The position numbers and the translations under genes were made by a program. This document shows, in pieces, positions 11,262 to 22,709 of a DNA stretch of 64,000 nucleotides. The notes below the pieces were generated by a model. It was not told the DNA's origin. It searched no databases and saw only the letters and a list, made by a program, of their open reading frames with translations. Location of the stretch: the NCBI RefSeq assembly GCF_042477335.2, contig NC_091245.1, positions 114,486,501 to 114,550,500 on the forward strand. The letters run 5' to 3'. Origin of the DNA: Ovis canadensis (lineage: Eukaryota; Chordata; Mammalia; Artiodactyla; Bovidae). The stretch's first letter is position 1, and the number at the start of each line of letters is the position of its first letter.

Positions 11262-12000
11262 TTAAAAAATATTTTTTAAATTGAATTCTAGTTGATTTAC
11301 AATATTGTATTAGCTTCAGGTGTACAGCAAAGTGATTCAGTTACAGACATACACATTTTTTTCAGATTATTTTCCATTACAGGTTATTACAAGATATTGA
11401 ATATAGTTCCCTGTGCTGTGCAGTAAATCCTTATTGCTTATCTATTTCATGTATAGTAGTTTGTGTCTGTTAATCCCATATTCCTAATTTATCCCCTCTG
11501 CTTCTCCCCTTGGGTAAACATGAGTTTGGGTAGTATGTCTGTGAATCTGTTTCTGTTTTTTATATAGATTCCTTTGTATTGTTTTTTAGATTCTACATAT
11601 AAGCGATTTCGTGTCATACTTGTTTTTGTCTGACTTAGTTTGATATTCTCTAGATGGATCCACGTTGCTGCAAATGGCAACATTTCACCCTTTAAAAATA
11701 TTTGTCGACTTGTTTTTGACCGCGCTGGGTTTCCGCTGCTGTGGCTGGGCTTTCTCTAGTTGCAGCGAGCGGGGGCCACTCTAGTCGTGGTGCACAAGCT
11801 TCTCATCGCAGGGCTCCTCTTGCTGCAGAGCGTGGGCTCTAGGCACACGGGCTTCAGCAGCTGCGGTGCACAGGCTTCACTGCTTTACAGCATGTGGGAT
11901 CTTCCCAGACCAGGGATCAAACCCGTGACCTAGCACTGGCGGGTGTGTTCTTAACCACTGGACCACCAGGGAAACCCCTTCACCCTTTTTTTTTATGGCT
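11262..12000 (-). mobile_element. L1 3' fragment split by CHR SINE
   Basis: Reverse L1 3' sequence: GTTGATTTACAATATTGTAT, GATATTGAATATAGTTCCCT, and TTTATGGCT at the far end. The L1 reads on across a SINE at 11694-11978. Lies in intron 3. Confidence 0.85.
11694..11978 (-). mobile_element. CHR-type tRNA-Glu SINE nested in L1
   Basis: Near full-length reverse copy: head CTTAACCACTGGACCACCAG near 11950, body GCAGCGAGCGGGGGCC, tail near 11700. Flanked by the duplicated target TTCACCCTTT (11684-11693 and 11979-11988), proving insertion into the L1. Confidence 0.9.
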
Positions 12001-13104
12001 CCCCCGCATTTAAAAGCATTATTTACATAGGAAATTGATAGGCTGGCTTTAAACTTTCCTATTTACATATCAAATGTTTCCCTAAATGACCCCTACTTGG
12101 CGAATTACCCATGTTCCAGATATACTTCATACCAGAAAGGACCAAAGCTACATTTCTATCCACCAACACTGGTAAGTACCTCCTGTGTGTCTAGGGTACC
12201 ATATGGCAGAAAGAAATCCTCTTAATTCTTCTGGTGTTCCTGTCCTAGGATGGGAGGTGGGGGTGGGTTCCATGGGGGACAACTGCAGTGGGGAAGACAG
12301 GGTCCCCACTGCAGGAAAAAGATGACCAACCACGTCAGGTTCTGTAAATGCCACACAGGCGTTCAAAGGGAGGGGCGGACGAGAGGCATCAGAGGCAGCA
12401 TCCTGGAGAAGGTGAGGCTGAATGGGATTTGAATCTTGGGCAGCTGTCAACAGACTTAGAGGTACCCTTTCATCTCTAGTTATTTTTAGAGAAGTTTACT
12501 GCACTGAGATCTAATATTGTCCAGCATTGGCTCCCATTCCACAGTTTCCATGAGCATCTGAATTTTTAGATGTGACGTTCTCCTTTGGGCCCTGTTTATG
12601 AGGATGATAGAGGAAGTAACCATGTAAACACAGAGGACATATACACTTTCCATCTTTCTTTGACAGACAGATACAAGACGTGCAAAAGCTCAGACACTGC
12701 CAGGCACAGTCTGCAGTCTGGTAAGATGCCTCTGTTGTCCTAGAGGGATGCCACGGTGGCTCAGAGCTAGGGGGCGTATAGGCAGACTGTGACACCCAGA
12801 CACTGCGGCTCCAGTGGCTCTACGTGGGCTGCCCAGAGGAGCCCACGAGGCGCTTGTTAAAACTAACCAGGCTCCAGACCACTGGCCATGCCATTCTGAC
12901 AGCATTTCAGCACACGCCAAATTCTGAGCACTGGAAAGGCTCAATGTGTTCTGTGGGGCTAACGCCAAGTCGGCCTCCCTAAGTATCACAGAACTAAGTA
13001 TGAGAGCGAAAGCCCTTGAGAGGAGGTTGTTTCAAGAGTACCCGGAATGAGTGGCTTCACTGGATGTGTATCGTTCCTGAAAAGTGTTATCAGGGTCAGT
13101 CAAA

Positions 13105-13325
13105 TGCAGTGGTTAAGAGCATGGATTCTGGAGGAAACCTTCCAGCTTACATTTCAATGGTGCTACTGCTTGACCTGTTATCTTGGGCAAATTACTTAAG
13201 CTCCCTGAGCTTCATTTGTCCATGTGTAAAACGGGGTTAACACTAGCACTCTCCCTGTGGGTTGTAATGAAGAATGAGTTAACATATGTGGAAGCTCATG
13301 GGACATGCTAAGTGGCTGTTATTTT
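13105..13325 (+). mobile_element. MIR SINE
   Basis: Good MIR match: CAGTGGTTAAGAGCATGG, TCTTGGGCAAATTACTTAAG, TAAAACGGGGTTAACACTAG, and GAATGAGTTAACATATG. Sits just upstream of the solo LTR. Confidence 0.85.
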
Positions 13326-13339
13326 TCATAGAACGTTAC

Positions 13340-13722
13340 TGTCATGGTCTACGCACAGGTTGGAAAAGAATTTCCAGACATGAGGCAGAATGAAGGGAGA
13401 ATAAAGTTTATTAGAGTGGGAGATGCTCTTGGAACAGAGGCCAGCTCCAGGAAGAGCCGATCCCTTTCTTGGGCTGGTAGCCAATTTTTATAGCCTCAAG
13501 ACAGAAAATTCCTACTGGAAGGGTGGCATTAGGTGATTGGTCAAGATGCTACAGAATAGGTAATAGGGTGGGAGTTTTACCTACTATGGGGCCAGAAAAC
13601 TGGCTGGTTTAAATTCAGAGGCTCATGGCAACAGTTGCTATGGGACTTGGTCATTTCCAGAGATATTTGTACTGTGACAAAACAGAGGGCTCCACACCTG
13701 TGACCTGGTTTAGGGTTCCACA
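13340..13722 (-). mobile_element. Solo LTR of an endogenous retrovirus
   Basis: On the minus strand this 383-bp block starts TG and ends CA. It carries a TATA box (complement of TTTTTATAG near 13490) and a polyadenylation signal about 80 bp further on (complement of TTTATT near 13408). The flanks GTTAC (13335-13339) and GTTGC (13723-13727) look like a 5-bp duplication with one change. No internal retroviral sequence is present, so it is a solo LTR. Family not determined. Confidence 0.75.
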
Positions 13723-14324
13723 GTTGCTACTCAAAGAGACCAAAAACACAGGCATCACTCCATCACTCAGGAGCTTGTTGGAAATGCGGACGCTCTGTTC
13801 TTACTGTAGGATTTGGGAGAGAGGTAGATAGTGATGGGAAGCTTTACATAATCTAAAGTGTGTGTGTTTGTGTGTTTATTGAAATACATTTGGGTAAAGC
13901 ATAAAGATCTGGGGAGACTAACCTGAGCAAGAGTCCCTGAAAAATTGTTTGATTAAAAAAGAAAGAAAATGCAGAAGCTCCGACTTGACCCAGACCTGCT
14001 GAATTAGAATCTGCGTTTTAACAAGATCCCCAGGCAGTCTGCATACACACTGAAGTTTGAGAAGCACTGTCTTCAGTATAGGGAGCTTGGGATACAGCTG
14101 ATGGAAAGGGGGCCCAAATGTGCCAGAAAGGCTATTCTACAGGAGCCAGGTTCTTTGGGGGCAGACAGGAGGAGTTCCTGGTGCCTTCATGGGATTCAAG
14201 CATTTCCGATCACCCATAGTCGCCTGCAGTGAGCAGCACCCGCACATCTTCTCCTGTAATTCTCACATCCTGTGATGTGGAGTGAAGCCCCAGAGGATTA
14301 GGGTTCGATACATTACTTTTTCAT

Positions 14325-14480
14325 TAATGCACTCATGTGTTCAGCCCTGGGCACTGAGGGTAAGCCAGAGCAAGGATCCTGCTCTGATGAAGACCACCTT
14401 CCATGAGGGGAAGTAAGCAATAAATAAGAAATCAACAAGAAAGCATCAGCTAGTAAAAAGTGCAATGAAGAAAGCAAGTC
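14325..14480 (-). mobile_element. L2 LINE remnant
   Basis: Contains CAGCCCTGGGCACTGAGGG and GTAAGCAATAAATAAGAAAT, typical of the reverse L2 3' end. Confidence 0.6.
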
Positions 14481-16009
14481 GGGGTGATGTGACAGGTTGG
14501 TTCTGACTCGAGGGGAAGGTCAGTGGCGTAGCTCTAAGGGACTGAAACGTGCCGACCTCTGCTGCCCAGCCATGGCCCCAGGACCCCAGATCCAGTGGCA
14601 TGGCCTAAGTAGCTGTATTAGCAAAACAAGAGCTCACTCAATTCCTGAACACCTGGACAGAGTCAGCACTGGCCCTCACACTCGCTGCGAGGCAAAGGGA
14701 AAATCCCATGGAATTAGCCCCTGCCCTCTAGACCTTGGGTTTTCTAGGCCCCTGGAAGGCCCCGTTCTCACTGATTTAGAAATGCCCAAGCCACTTTCTG
14801 GTTTTAGTGAGGCACCATTATTCTCAGTTTCCACAGAGGAGAGTTTGAGACAGGCCTGGCCCTGAGACCCCAGAGAAGCAATATTTTTTATTTCCCTCCT
14901 GGGAACAGCAAAGCCCACCAGCTGCCTGAATAAACAGCAGGCTGGCGGTAGCCTCACCCCATCAGCCTGCTGGGCCAACACAGCTGGGGTCCCGCAGGGC
15001 TGCAGCAGCAGATGCCCCTCCTTAGCCACCCTCCCCGACTCAGGCACCTCTCCCCCAGGGATGCTGGCCTTGCAGGGCTCCCCACTGCTCCCTGGGGTTC
15101 TGCCTTCCTCATATTAAGGGTCTTTTGTGGGGTATGTCTCAGGAGGCACCAGGGATGCTGCCTACCCAGGACACTCTCCATCCTGCCCTGGGAGAAGGCT
15201 GAACCCCATGACCTCATGCCTCTGGCTCTTCCCCTCTGGGACAGCTGTGACTATGACATTTATGGTGTGTGCAACTTGGCTTGTGAATAGCACTGGCAAC
15301 GTGGGAGAGGGAGCAGGAAGGGTGCCCGTCTTGCAGGGTGAACACATCCCATCGTCCCTGCCAAGGGTCCTGGTGCTGTGAGGAGGGAGAGGAAGAGGGA
15401 AGAAGAGTGGGTAGGGAGGGCTGGCAGAGAAGGCAGGACACAGCCAGACAGGACGACTGAAGTTCTGAGAGCTGGGTCACGGGACTCGGGCCAAAGAGCC
15501 GAGAGGTGTTCCCAGAAGGAGGGCCACGTGCTGGGGCAGGCAGTAGGGCGTCCAGGGCGCCTTCTAAGAGCAAGCCCACCTTGCCAGATGGGACAGGTGT
15601 CTGCTCTGACCACAGCCAGATGCACAGGTGGCCAAGAGGAGGAAGTGTGCAAACTAGGCAGGTCCCCTGGGAAAAGGGAAACTACGTATAGGTTTCCCTG
15701 GAATTGGGGGTACACCTGGCAGCCAGCCCTGGGCAGCACAGATGGTCAGAGGGCAGCTTTAAGGAGCCATGGAGGGCCAACACAACCAGACATGCACACT
15801 GGTGCAGTGGACGTGGATGGAAGGGCTGTTCCATGAGTTCAGACGTATCCTGACTTTGTCCAGCTGTGGGACAAGTATGTGCATGCCTGGGTGAGAGCAT
15901 GGGGCAGCTTCAGCCAAAAGTGTTGGGACCTGAGGGAAAGACAACCAGGGTCAAGGCTCCATCAGTTCTCTGTGGTCTTGCTCTCCCGCCCAGAAGCAGG
16001 GATGAGGTA
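14481..16009. other. OLFML2B: Intron 3, GC-rich stretch without supported gene
   Basis: Relatively GC-rich. Long frames on both strands (152 codons at 15378-15836 plus; 159 codons at 15260-15739 minus) overlap, are compositionally biased and have no recognised domain. No CpG island comparable to 35 kb. Confidence 0.5.
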
Positions 16010-16205
16010 TGGTGGGCAAAGTGCAGGCTCTGGAGACCAGGTATGAAACGCACACCACAGTCACTACCTGGTTTTATGTAACCACATAAGGCAAGGGATG
16101 GGACCTCTCCAGGCCCCAGTTAGAGGAGGTCGGAATAATGATGCCTGCCTCCCAGGCTTGGTTTGGAGAATGAATGAAGAGGCACATATAGCTCAATGCC
16201 AGGCA
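16010..16205 (+). mobile_element. MIR SINE remnant
   Basis: Contains AAGTGCAGGCTCTGGAGACC and, at the end, AGCTCAATGCCAGGCACAAA, matching MIR head and tail. Confidence 0.55.
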
Positions 16206-18324
16206 CAAAGCAGGGCTCGACACGTGGAGCTGAAGGTGGGGTGGAGTGGACTCTCGGGATCTTGGTAGCAGATATGCAGGTAGGAAGGGGAAGGGAGCTA
16301 AGGCGTCCTGCGGCTGGGACAGGGAGGAAGGCAAGGACTCAAGGCTGGTGTGATGTGAAGGACTCCTGTAGGAGACCACGCGAGATTGCAGCTGGGCCAA
16401 AGCACGGTCCCGACTCGTGTAGCAGGCACGTCCAGCCCCCACCTGAGACACAGGGCTCAGGTGCAGATGGCAAGCTTGGGGGTGAAGGGAGCAGGGTCCT
16501 TGTGGGAGGAAGTGAGACAGTGCAGGGGGCGGGGGTCACTGGACCTGGTGGCAGGGCTCGGAGTTCTCATCAACCCACCCTGCCGCACCTCCTCAGAGGC
16601 CTCCAGGACATAACTAGGACCAGGTTGCCTGGGACAGCCACCCCTGAAGACAGCTGTCTGCAGCCCCTGGAGGAGAGCTGCAGGCGGAGAGCAGCTAGAA
16701 GCAGCCGGTGCTCCAGCTGGCGGGACAGCCGGGGCGCCACACAATCCTTGACAGCAGCTGGCGGAGGTGGTAGGCAGGCCCGTGCTGCAGGGGGTGGCCG
16801 GCTGGCGTGTTCCGTCACTCCCGCAACCAAACAGCTGCTGAGCATTTGGTCCACACCCCGTGTGGGGCTAAAATCCAGCGAACAAAAATAACTTAGACCC
16901 AGGTCGTCCTCAAGACATTCAGAGCCTGGAAGATAGTCAAACACACAAAGAGCAAGAAGTTCTAGGCCTTTGATGACCAACCCTGGAAGTACAGCCATGC
17001 ATTCCCTTATGTTGTGGCAGCTCCAAGCTATTCCTAGGCCAGTGGATGTAGGATGGATGCTCACACCGTAAATCCCTTTAGCCAAGATGAAAACCTTTCA
17101 ATGCCACGGTGACAAATTAGATTTGAAGTGTATACAACCCTGGAGAGGTAATATATTGACCTGAGCCCTTACTAAGATGTGAATTAACATGGGAACTGAA
17201 ATATATCTTAGAAATCTTCTCTCCAATCCTTTCTCATTTCACAGATGAGGACACTCTGGTCAGGCAGGGTGAGTGACACTCCTTTCCAAGGCCACACTGG
17301 AGTGAGGAGAGTGAAATGATTTACAGCAAACCCTTCTGTGAACGATCGGAAGAGAGTGCACTTGGTATCTCGATGTGAGTGGAGGGAGGGCAGAAAGGAG
17401 AGGCTTGGAAAGAGACAGCTCCCCTGACTCATGGCCAGGTCTGCACAGACAAAGTTACATTTCCCCATTAGTTGGTAAAGAGATATATCCCCCAGTGTCA
17501 GGAACGATCTTTTGATCTTGCCTTCCAGACCAGAAACACAAAGGCCACCAAATCCTTACGTCTGGGGGAGAAGCCCTCAGCAACGCTTATGCCAACACAT
17601 TCTGGGGAGAGGGCCAGCTCTGGGTCTGGTAAATCCATTGTGGACTTTAAATCTCACTTGGATGCAACATTATCAGGAGAAAAGCCTTCAGATGACACAC
17701 AAGGTTCCACAGAGCCATCTGTATTCATGGATGGGGTTTGCAAACTCCAGCAGGCAGGTGCGAGGGGAAGAGCCACACACATACACTTGGGCAACAGAAA
17801 TCACACTTTGGAAAGCTGTGGAAATAGGCATGCAACTATTTTAAGACCCTGGGCTAGGCACCCACACATATGCAAGAGCACATGTGTAAACAGTCACCTC
17901 CAAGTAATTATAAATGTTGACAGGTGTCCTGCAGCTAAGCGGGGGTGGGGCATTTCTTCACAAAGTTTTGCAGTTTTTATGGGCATGACTTCATTCAACG
18001 AAAGCCTTGAAGCTAGAATAAATTATTTTAATGACCTGTCCCTCTGTTTGTCTTTTTCTTTGCTTCGGGAATAAATTGACTCCTGGAAGCAGTAGGCGGT
18101 ACTACAGCTGAACCGTTGCCTCTTGTCCTGCCGCCATCAGAAGGCACTTTTAGGCCTGGGCAGCCTACAAGTCTTTGTATCTCTGAGTGCACTCAGAGCA
18201 AAAGTCTTCTGGGCTGAATCTGTGCCCTTGAGTGAAAAGGGCCATGCAATGAGGTTCTGCCTTTGCCTTTTCCTTCTAGACTTCTAATTCCTATCTCTCC
18301 TGGCACCTATACTCTGCGCCCGCC
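16206..18324. other. OLFML2B: Intron 3, no gene supported
   Basis: Holds the longest plus-strand frame of the intron that is not repeat-derived (231 codons at 16196-16891). It is a Gly/Arg/Ser-rich composition artefact overlapped by a 171-codon minus frame. A 200-codon plus frame at 17472-18074 also has no domain. A weak MIR-like stretch lies near 17200-17330. Confidence 0.5.
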
Positions 18325-18327
18325 CTG

Positions 18328-18544
18328 TGCTTAGTCATTCAGCCGTGTCCGACTCTTTGTGACCCTATGGACTGTAGCCTGCCAGGTTCCTCTGTCCATG
18401 GGATTCTCTAGGCAATAATATTGGAGTGGGTTGCCATTCCCTTCTCCAGGGGATCTTCCTTCCCACCCAGGGATTGAACCCTCATCTCTTACGTCTTATG
18501 CATTGGCAGGCGAGTTCTTTACTACTAGTGCCACCTGGGAAGCC
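18328..18544 (-). mobile_element. Bov-tA SINE
   Basis: Reverse copy from TTAGTCATTCAGCCGTGTCC to GTGCCACCTGGGAAGCC. It abuts the target duplication of the next SINE. Confidence 0.88.
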
Positions 18545-18556
18545 CATATTTGTGCC

Positions 18557-18697
18557 TGCTGCTGCTGCTGCTGCTACTACTAAGTCACTTCAGTCATGTC
18601 TGACTCTGTGTGACCCCATGGACTGCAGCCCACCAGGCTCCTCCGTCCATGGGATTTTCCAGGCAAGAGTACAGGAGTGAGGTGCCATCGCCTTCTC
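18557..18697 (-). mobile_element. Bov-A monomer SINE
   Basis: Reverse Bov-A unit with (CTG)n end. Flanked by a perfect 12-bp duplication CATATTTGTGCC (18545-18556 and 18698-18709), one element downstream of a Bov-tA copy. Confidence 0.9.
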
Positions 18698-19165
18698 CAT
18701 ATTTGTGCCAACACCCACTTCAACTCCAATACATACCGCTACTTCGTGCATCCCTTTCCCTTTCCCAGCCATTTTCAAAAAAGGGTGAGTCTGGATCTAC
18801 CACACTGAAGGTTCTTGGACCACTGACCACCTTAGATGTCCTTTTACTTGGACCAGTTCTAGAGAAATGCCCATGCGGTTTCAGGCCTCTACTACGTGAA
18901 CAGGAAAGATGTTTTGAGGCATAAGTTTCTGAAACACAATGAAATGGTTATGCTAAGATACATGCTCCAAAATTATAAAAATTAGAAAGTCTGTCAATAC
19001 CAAGTTTCGGTAAGAATGTGTATGGAGTATTCACACCCTGCTAGAGGTGCCACTTGGGAGAACAGTATGGCAATAAAGTTGCCCCTTGGTATCTGCAGGA
19101 AATTAGTTCTAGGACCCCCGAGAACAGATAAGAGAATCCATTCAAGTCCTTTATATGAAAGGGTG

Positions 19166-19385
19166 TTGTTCAGTCGCTCAGTTGTATCAGACTCTTGTCG
19201 ACCCCATGGACTGAAGCACATCAGGCTTCTCTGTCCTCCACTATCTCCTGGAGTTTGCTCAAACTCTTGTCAATTGAGTCTATGATGCCATCCAACCATC
19301 TCATCCTGTCACCCCCTTTTCCTCCTGCCCTCAATCTTTCCCAGCATCCCAGGGTCTTTTCCATCAGCTCTTTGCATCAGGTGGA
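19166..19385 (-). mobile_element. BovB LINE 3' end fragment
   Basis: Reverse BovB tail: GTTGTTCAGTCGCTCAGTTG, GATGCCATCCAACCATCTCA, TTTGCATCAGGTGG. A separate plus-oriented 50-bp BovB scrap lies at 19556-19607 (AAGGACTGATGCTAAAGCTG). Confidence 0.85.
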
Positions 19386-20098
19386 TCATAAATACTACCC
19401 CCCCCTCAAATTCCAGAAAGCTCCAGAAAACAAACATTGAATTTGCCACATATTGACATAACATTTGCATTGTATTAGGTATTGTGAGTAATCTAGAGAT
19501 GAGTTAAAGTATATGGTAAGATGTCTGTGAGTTTTATGCAAATACTACACCATTTTATTCATTGGAAGGACTGATGCTAAAGCTGAAGCTCCAATATTTT
19601 GGCCACGATGGGTTGAATCTATTGATGCAAAACATGTGGACGCAGAAGGCCAATCATATCCCTTAAAATTGGTGATAAGCATAACAGCCCAGTAGTCTCA
19701 TTCCCACTTACATATCATAAAGAAATGTATGCATGTATGGGACGGGCTTTTAGAGGGGCACTCCTGGGGCTAGTATGAATCACAAAACTAAAAATAGCAC
19801 CCATATTCACCACCAGTAGGCAAGATCAGCAAATTGCGGTATAATCTCACACTAGAATACTACACAGGAATAAAAATTAATGAACTGCAAGCCACAGAAT
19901 TGACATAAACACTCTAAGTTGAATGAAAGAAACCCAACACACATACACACATACTTCTATAGGGTTCTATGTATTTAAAGTTAAAAAACAAACAAAACTA
20001 TTGTATTTAGGGATGTATCTTTAGGTGATGAAACTGTAAAGAAAAGCAAGGAAGATGATAAAATTAAGGATAGAGCGTCCTTTCAGGGATGGGATGTA

Positions 20099-21369
20099 TT
20101 AGGCTGGGGTAAAAAGAACTGAGGTTTTGCGTTGTTGAAATTTGCCATTTGAAATTGGAATAATTCTAAATAAATGTGGTCATGTTATACCTCATTTTAA
20201 TGTGCATTTCTTGCTTTATGTTTTTTTTGCTTATAACATAACTTGCTGTTTTATATTTACCTTAGACTATGGAAATGAAGTTAGACAGAAAGCAAATTCG
20301 AGCAATTTTCTTATTTGAGTTCAAAAATGGGTTGTAAAGTGGCAAGACATCTTGCAACATCAGCCACACATCTAGTCCGGGAACTGCTAATGAACATACC
20401 GTGCAGTGGTGTACAGTGCGAGAAGTTTTGCAAGAGTTGAGAGCCTTGAAGCTGAGCAGCACAGTGGCTGCACATAAGAAGTTACAATGACAACTCAGAG
20501 CCATCATTGAACCTAATCCTCTTACAACTACATGAGAAGTTGGCAAAGAACTCAACATCAACCATTCTACAGTAGTTTGGCATTTGAAACAAACTGCAAA
20601 GGTGGAAAAGCTCAGGAAGTGGGTGCCTCATGGGCTGTCCGGAAATTTTTTTTAAATCGTCATTTTGAAGTGCTCTCTTCTCTTACTCTATGCAACAGCA
20701 ACAAACTATTTCCCAAATGGGTTGTGGCATGTGATGGAAAGTGGATTGTATACGATAACTGGCTCAGTGGTTGGACCGAGAAGCTCCAAAGCACTTCCCA
20801 AAGCCGAACGTGCACCAAAAAAGTCATGGTCACTGGTTGGTTGTCTGCTGCTAATCTGATCCACTACAACTTTCTGAATCCTGGTGACACCATTCCATCT
20901 GAGAAGCACGCTCAGCGGATCGATGAGATGCAATGAAAACTGCAATGCCTGCAGCCTGCATCAGTCAGCAGAAAGGGCCCCATTCTTCTCCACGACAACG
21001 CCCGACCACACGTTGCACAACCAACGCTTCAAAAGTTAAATGAACTGGGCTACCAAGTTTTGCCACATCCACCATATTCACCTGACCTATTGCCAACCCA
21101 CTACTACTTTTTCAAGCATCTTGATCTTGACCACTTTTTGCACGGAAAATGTTTCCACAGCCAGCAGGAGGCAGAAAATGCTTTCCAAGAGTTCGTTGAA
21201 TCCCAAAGTATGAATTTTTATGCTACAGAAATAATCAAACATTTCTCATTGGCAAAAATGTGCTGATTGTAATGGTTCCTATTTTTAATTAATAAAGCTG
21301 TGTTTGAGCCTAGTTAAAATGATTTAAAATTCACAGTCCAAAACTGCAATTACATTTGCACCAAACTAA
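20099..21369 (+). mobile_element. Hsmar1-like mariner DNA transposon, near complete
   Basis: A 1,271-bp element bounded by TA dinucleotides (20097-20098 and 21370-21371). Its imperfect terminal inverted repeats begin TTAGGCTGGGGTAAAAAG at the left and end TTTGCACCAAACTAA at the right. Inside is a broken transposase resembling the cecropia-group mariner protein that is fused into primate SETMAR: DRKQIRAIFLFEFKMG near 20285, CDGKWIVYDN near 20735, ILLHDNARPH near 20985, and HPPYSPDLLPTHYYF at 21066-21110. Stops and frameshifts break the frame, and the third catalytic acidic position is histidine. It is therefore a non-autonomous fossil. Confidence 0.92.
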
Positions 21370-21545
21370 TAAGTGGGAAGAGGGCATGTGGGGAGCTTTT
21401 AGGGTGTTAGCACTGCTCTGTTTCTTGAACTGGGTGGTGGCTGCACGGTATTTGCTTTACAATGATTTGCTAAGCTGTACATTCATTGTTTACGCACTGT
21501 CCTATGCATGTGCTATTTTTCACCATTTAAAACACAAGTTCAACC

Positions 21546-22412
21546 AAAATCACTCCACCAAGCAGAGCTCCCAGAGCTCACTTTACCAGGAGGTGAGATT
21601 CTCTCAACAGTTTAGATTCCATTTCTCTCTCCTTCCTTCCTCTTTCATCTGCAAATGGAGTTTCCATTCTTAAATCCTCCTGCAGAGCCGAGGTGGATGT
21701 ACACATGTGTATGTGCCTGCTTCTTCTGCCAAGTTCTGATCTTACTCTGGGCAAAATGCCCCTCCATTTGACCCCTTTTGTCTGGTCTGACCTCCAAAGA
21801 ACTCTCCTTGGGATTCAAGAATATCCAAAGGCCAGGAGCAGAGGTTCAATTCCATTCCTCCTGCAGAGTCAGGCTGGAGAAGGAGTGTTTTTTCCATTTA
21901 CCCAACATTCTGCCTTTTCAATGTACGCAGACTGCAGACAGAGTTGGCCAGCAAAAGCCAGGAGACGAGTGGCCAGACTCAAAGACAAGAGACTCTGGTC
22001 TGTGGGCCCAAGGCCCAGGGCCATCATTATTCACTGTCACACCAAAGCACCTCGTCATCTTGGGCTGCCTGTTGGGGAAACTTTCACTGGATGGGACCTT
22101 CCCTAACTCAACTTTAATCCTATTTAACAGGATTTATGGGATATGGCCATGGTTCTGCCTAGAAATTCCCTTGGAAGGACTATTGCTATAAGTCTGGTTA
22201 GGAAAAACTGACGCTCCCAGGGCAACTAGCAATAATTTGAAGATGCTTATAAGGTTTATTAGAAAGAGTCTGGACAAGGAACCAGAAGACCTGAGCTCCA
22301 GCCGATTCTTTCCCAGCACTGTGTCTGTAGGAAAACCATTTAAATTTCCTTTGGTCTCATATCTTATCCAGCTCATAGGAACAAAGAAACTAAATGTAAA
22401 TGGGGTGCTTTA
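21546..22412. other. OLFML2B: Intron 3, nothing recognised
   Basis: No supported gene or confident repeat. Two overlapping plus frames of 137 codons (from 21693 and 21778) carry no domain. Confidence 0.5.
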
Positions 22413-22413
22413 A

Positions 22414-22651
22414 AACTACTGCTGCTGCTGCTGCTGCTGCTAAGTCACTTCAGTCATGTCCAACTCTTTGTGACCCCAGGGACTATAGCTCACCAGGTTC
22501 CACTGTCCACGGGATTCTCCAGGCAAGAATACTGGAGTGGGTTGCCATGCCCTTCCTCCAGGGGATCTTCCTGACCCAGGGATTGAACCCATGTCTCCTG
22601 CATTTCCTGCATTGCAGGCAGATCCTTTACCACTGAGCCCCCAGGGAAGCC
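22414..22651 (-). mobile_element. Bov-tA SINE
   Basis: Reverse copy with a (CTG)7-type tail at 22418-22440 and tRNA-derived head TTACCACTGAGCCCCCAGG followed by GAAGCC. Followed by a short (GAT)n run near 22690-22706. Confidence 0.9.
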
Positions 22652-22709
22652 ACTAAGTAAAACCACTAAAGCTATACAAATATAAGGGATGATGATGATG
22701 ATGACGATT

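Larger units (their letters stand above)
18930..21545 (+). mobile_element. Old L1 3' region interrupted by BovB and mariner
   Basis: Pieces of plus-oriented L1 appear at about 18930-19165 (GGAGAACAGTATGGCA), 19640-20098 (AGAATACTACACAGGAATAA) and 21372-21545 (GGGTGGTGGCTGCACGG, TTCACCATTTAAAACAC). They read in L1 order, with a BovB 3' piece and a mariner between them. Diverged. Confidence 0.65.

Noticed and set aside
16196-16891. 231-codon plus-strand frame in intron 3
   Set aside because: Low-complexity composition, overlapped by a 171-codon frame on the other strand, starts inside a MIR remnant, no recognised domain.
17472-18074. 200-codon plus-strand frame in intron 3
   Set aside because: No domain, no splice or promoter context, antisense within an intron.
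18540-18600. Short CTG/CAG runs at several places suggesting expandable microsatellites
   Set aside because: They are the standard tails of Bov-A/Bov-tA SINEs (also near 5021, 22420, 30510, 44855 and 58230).
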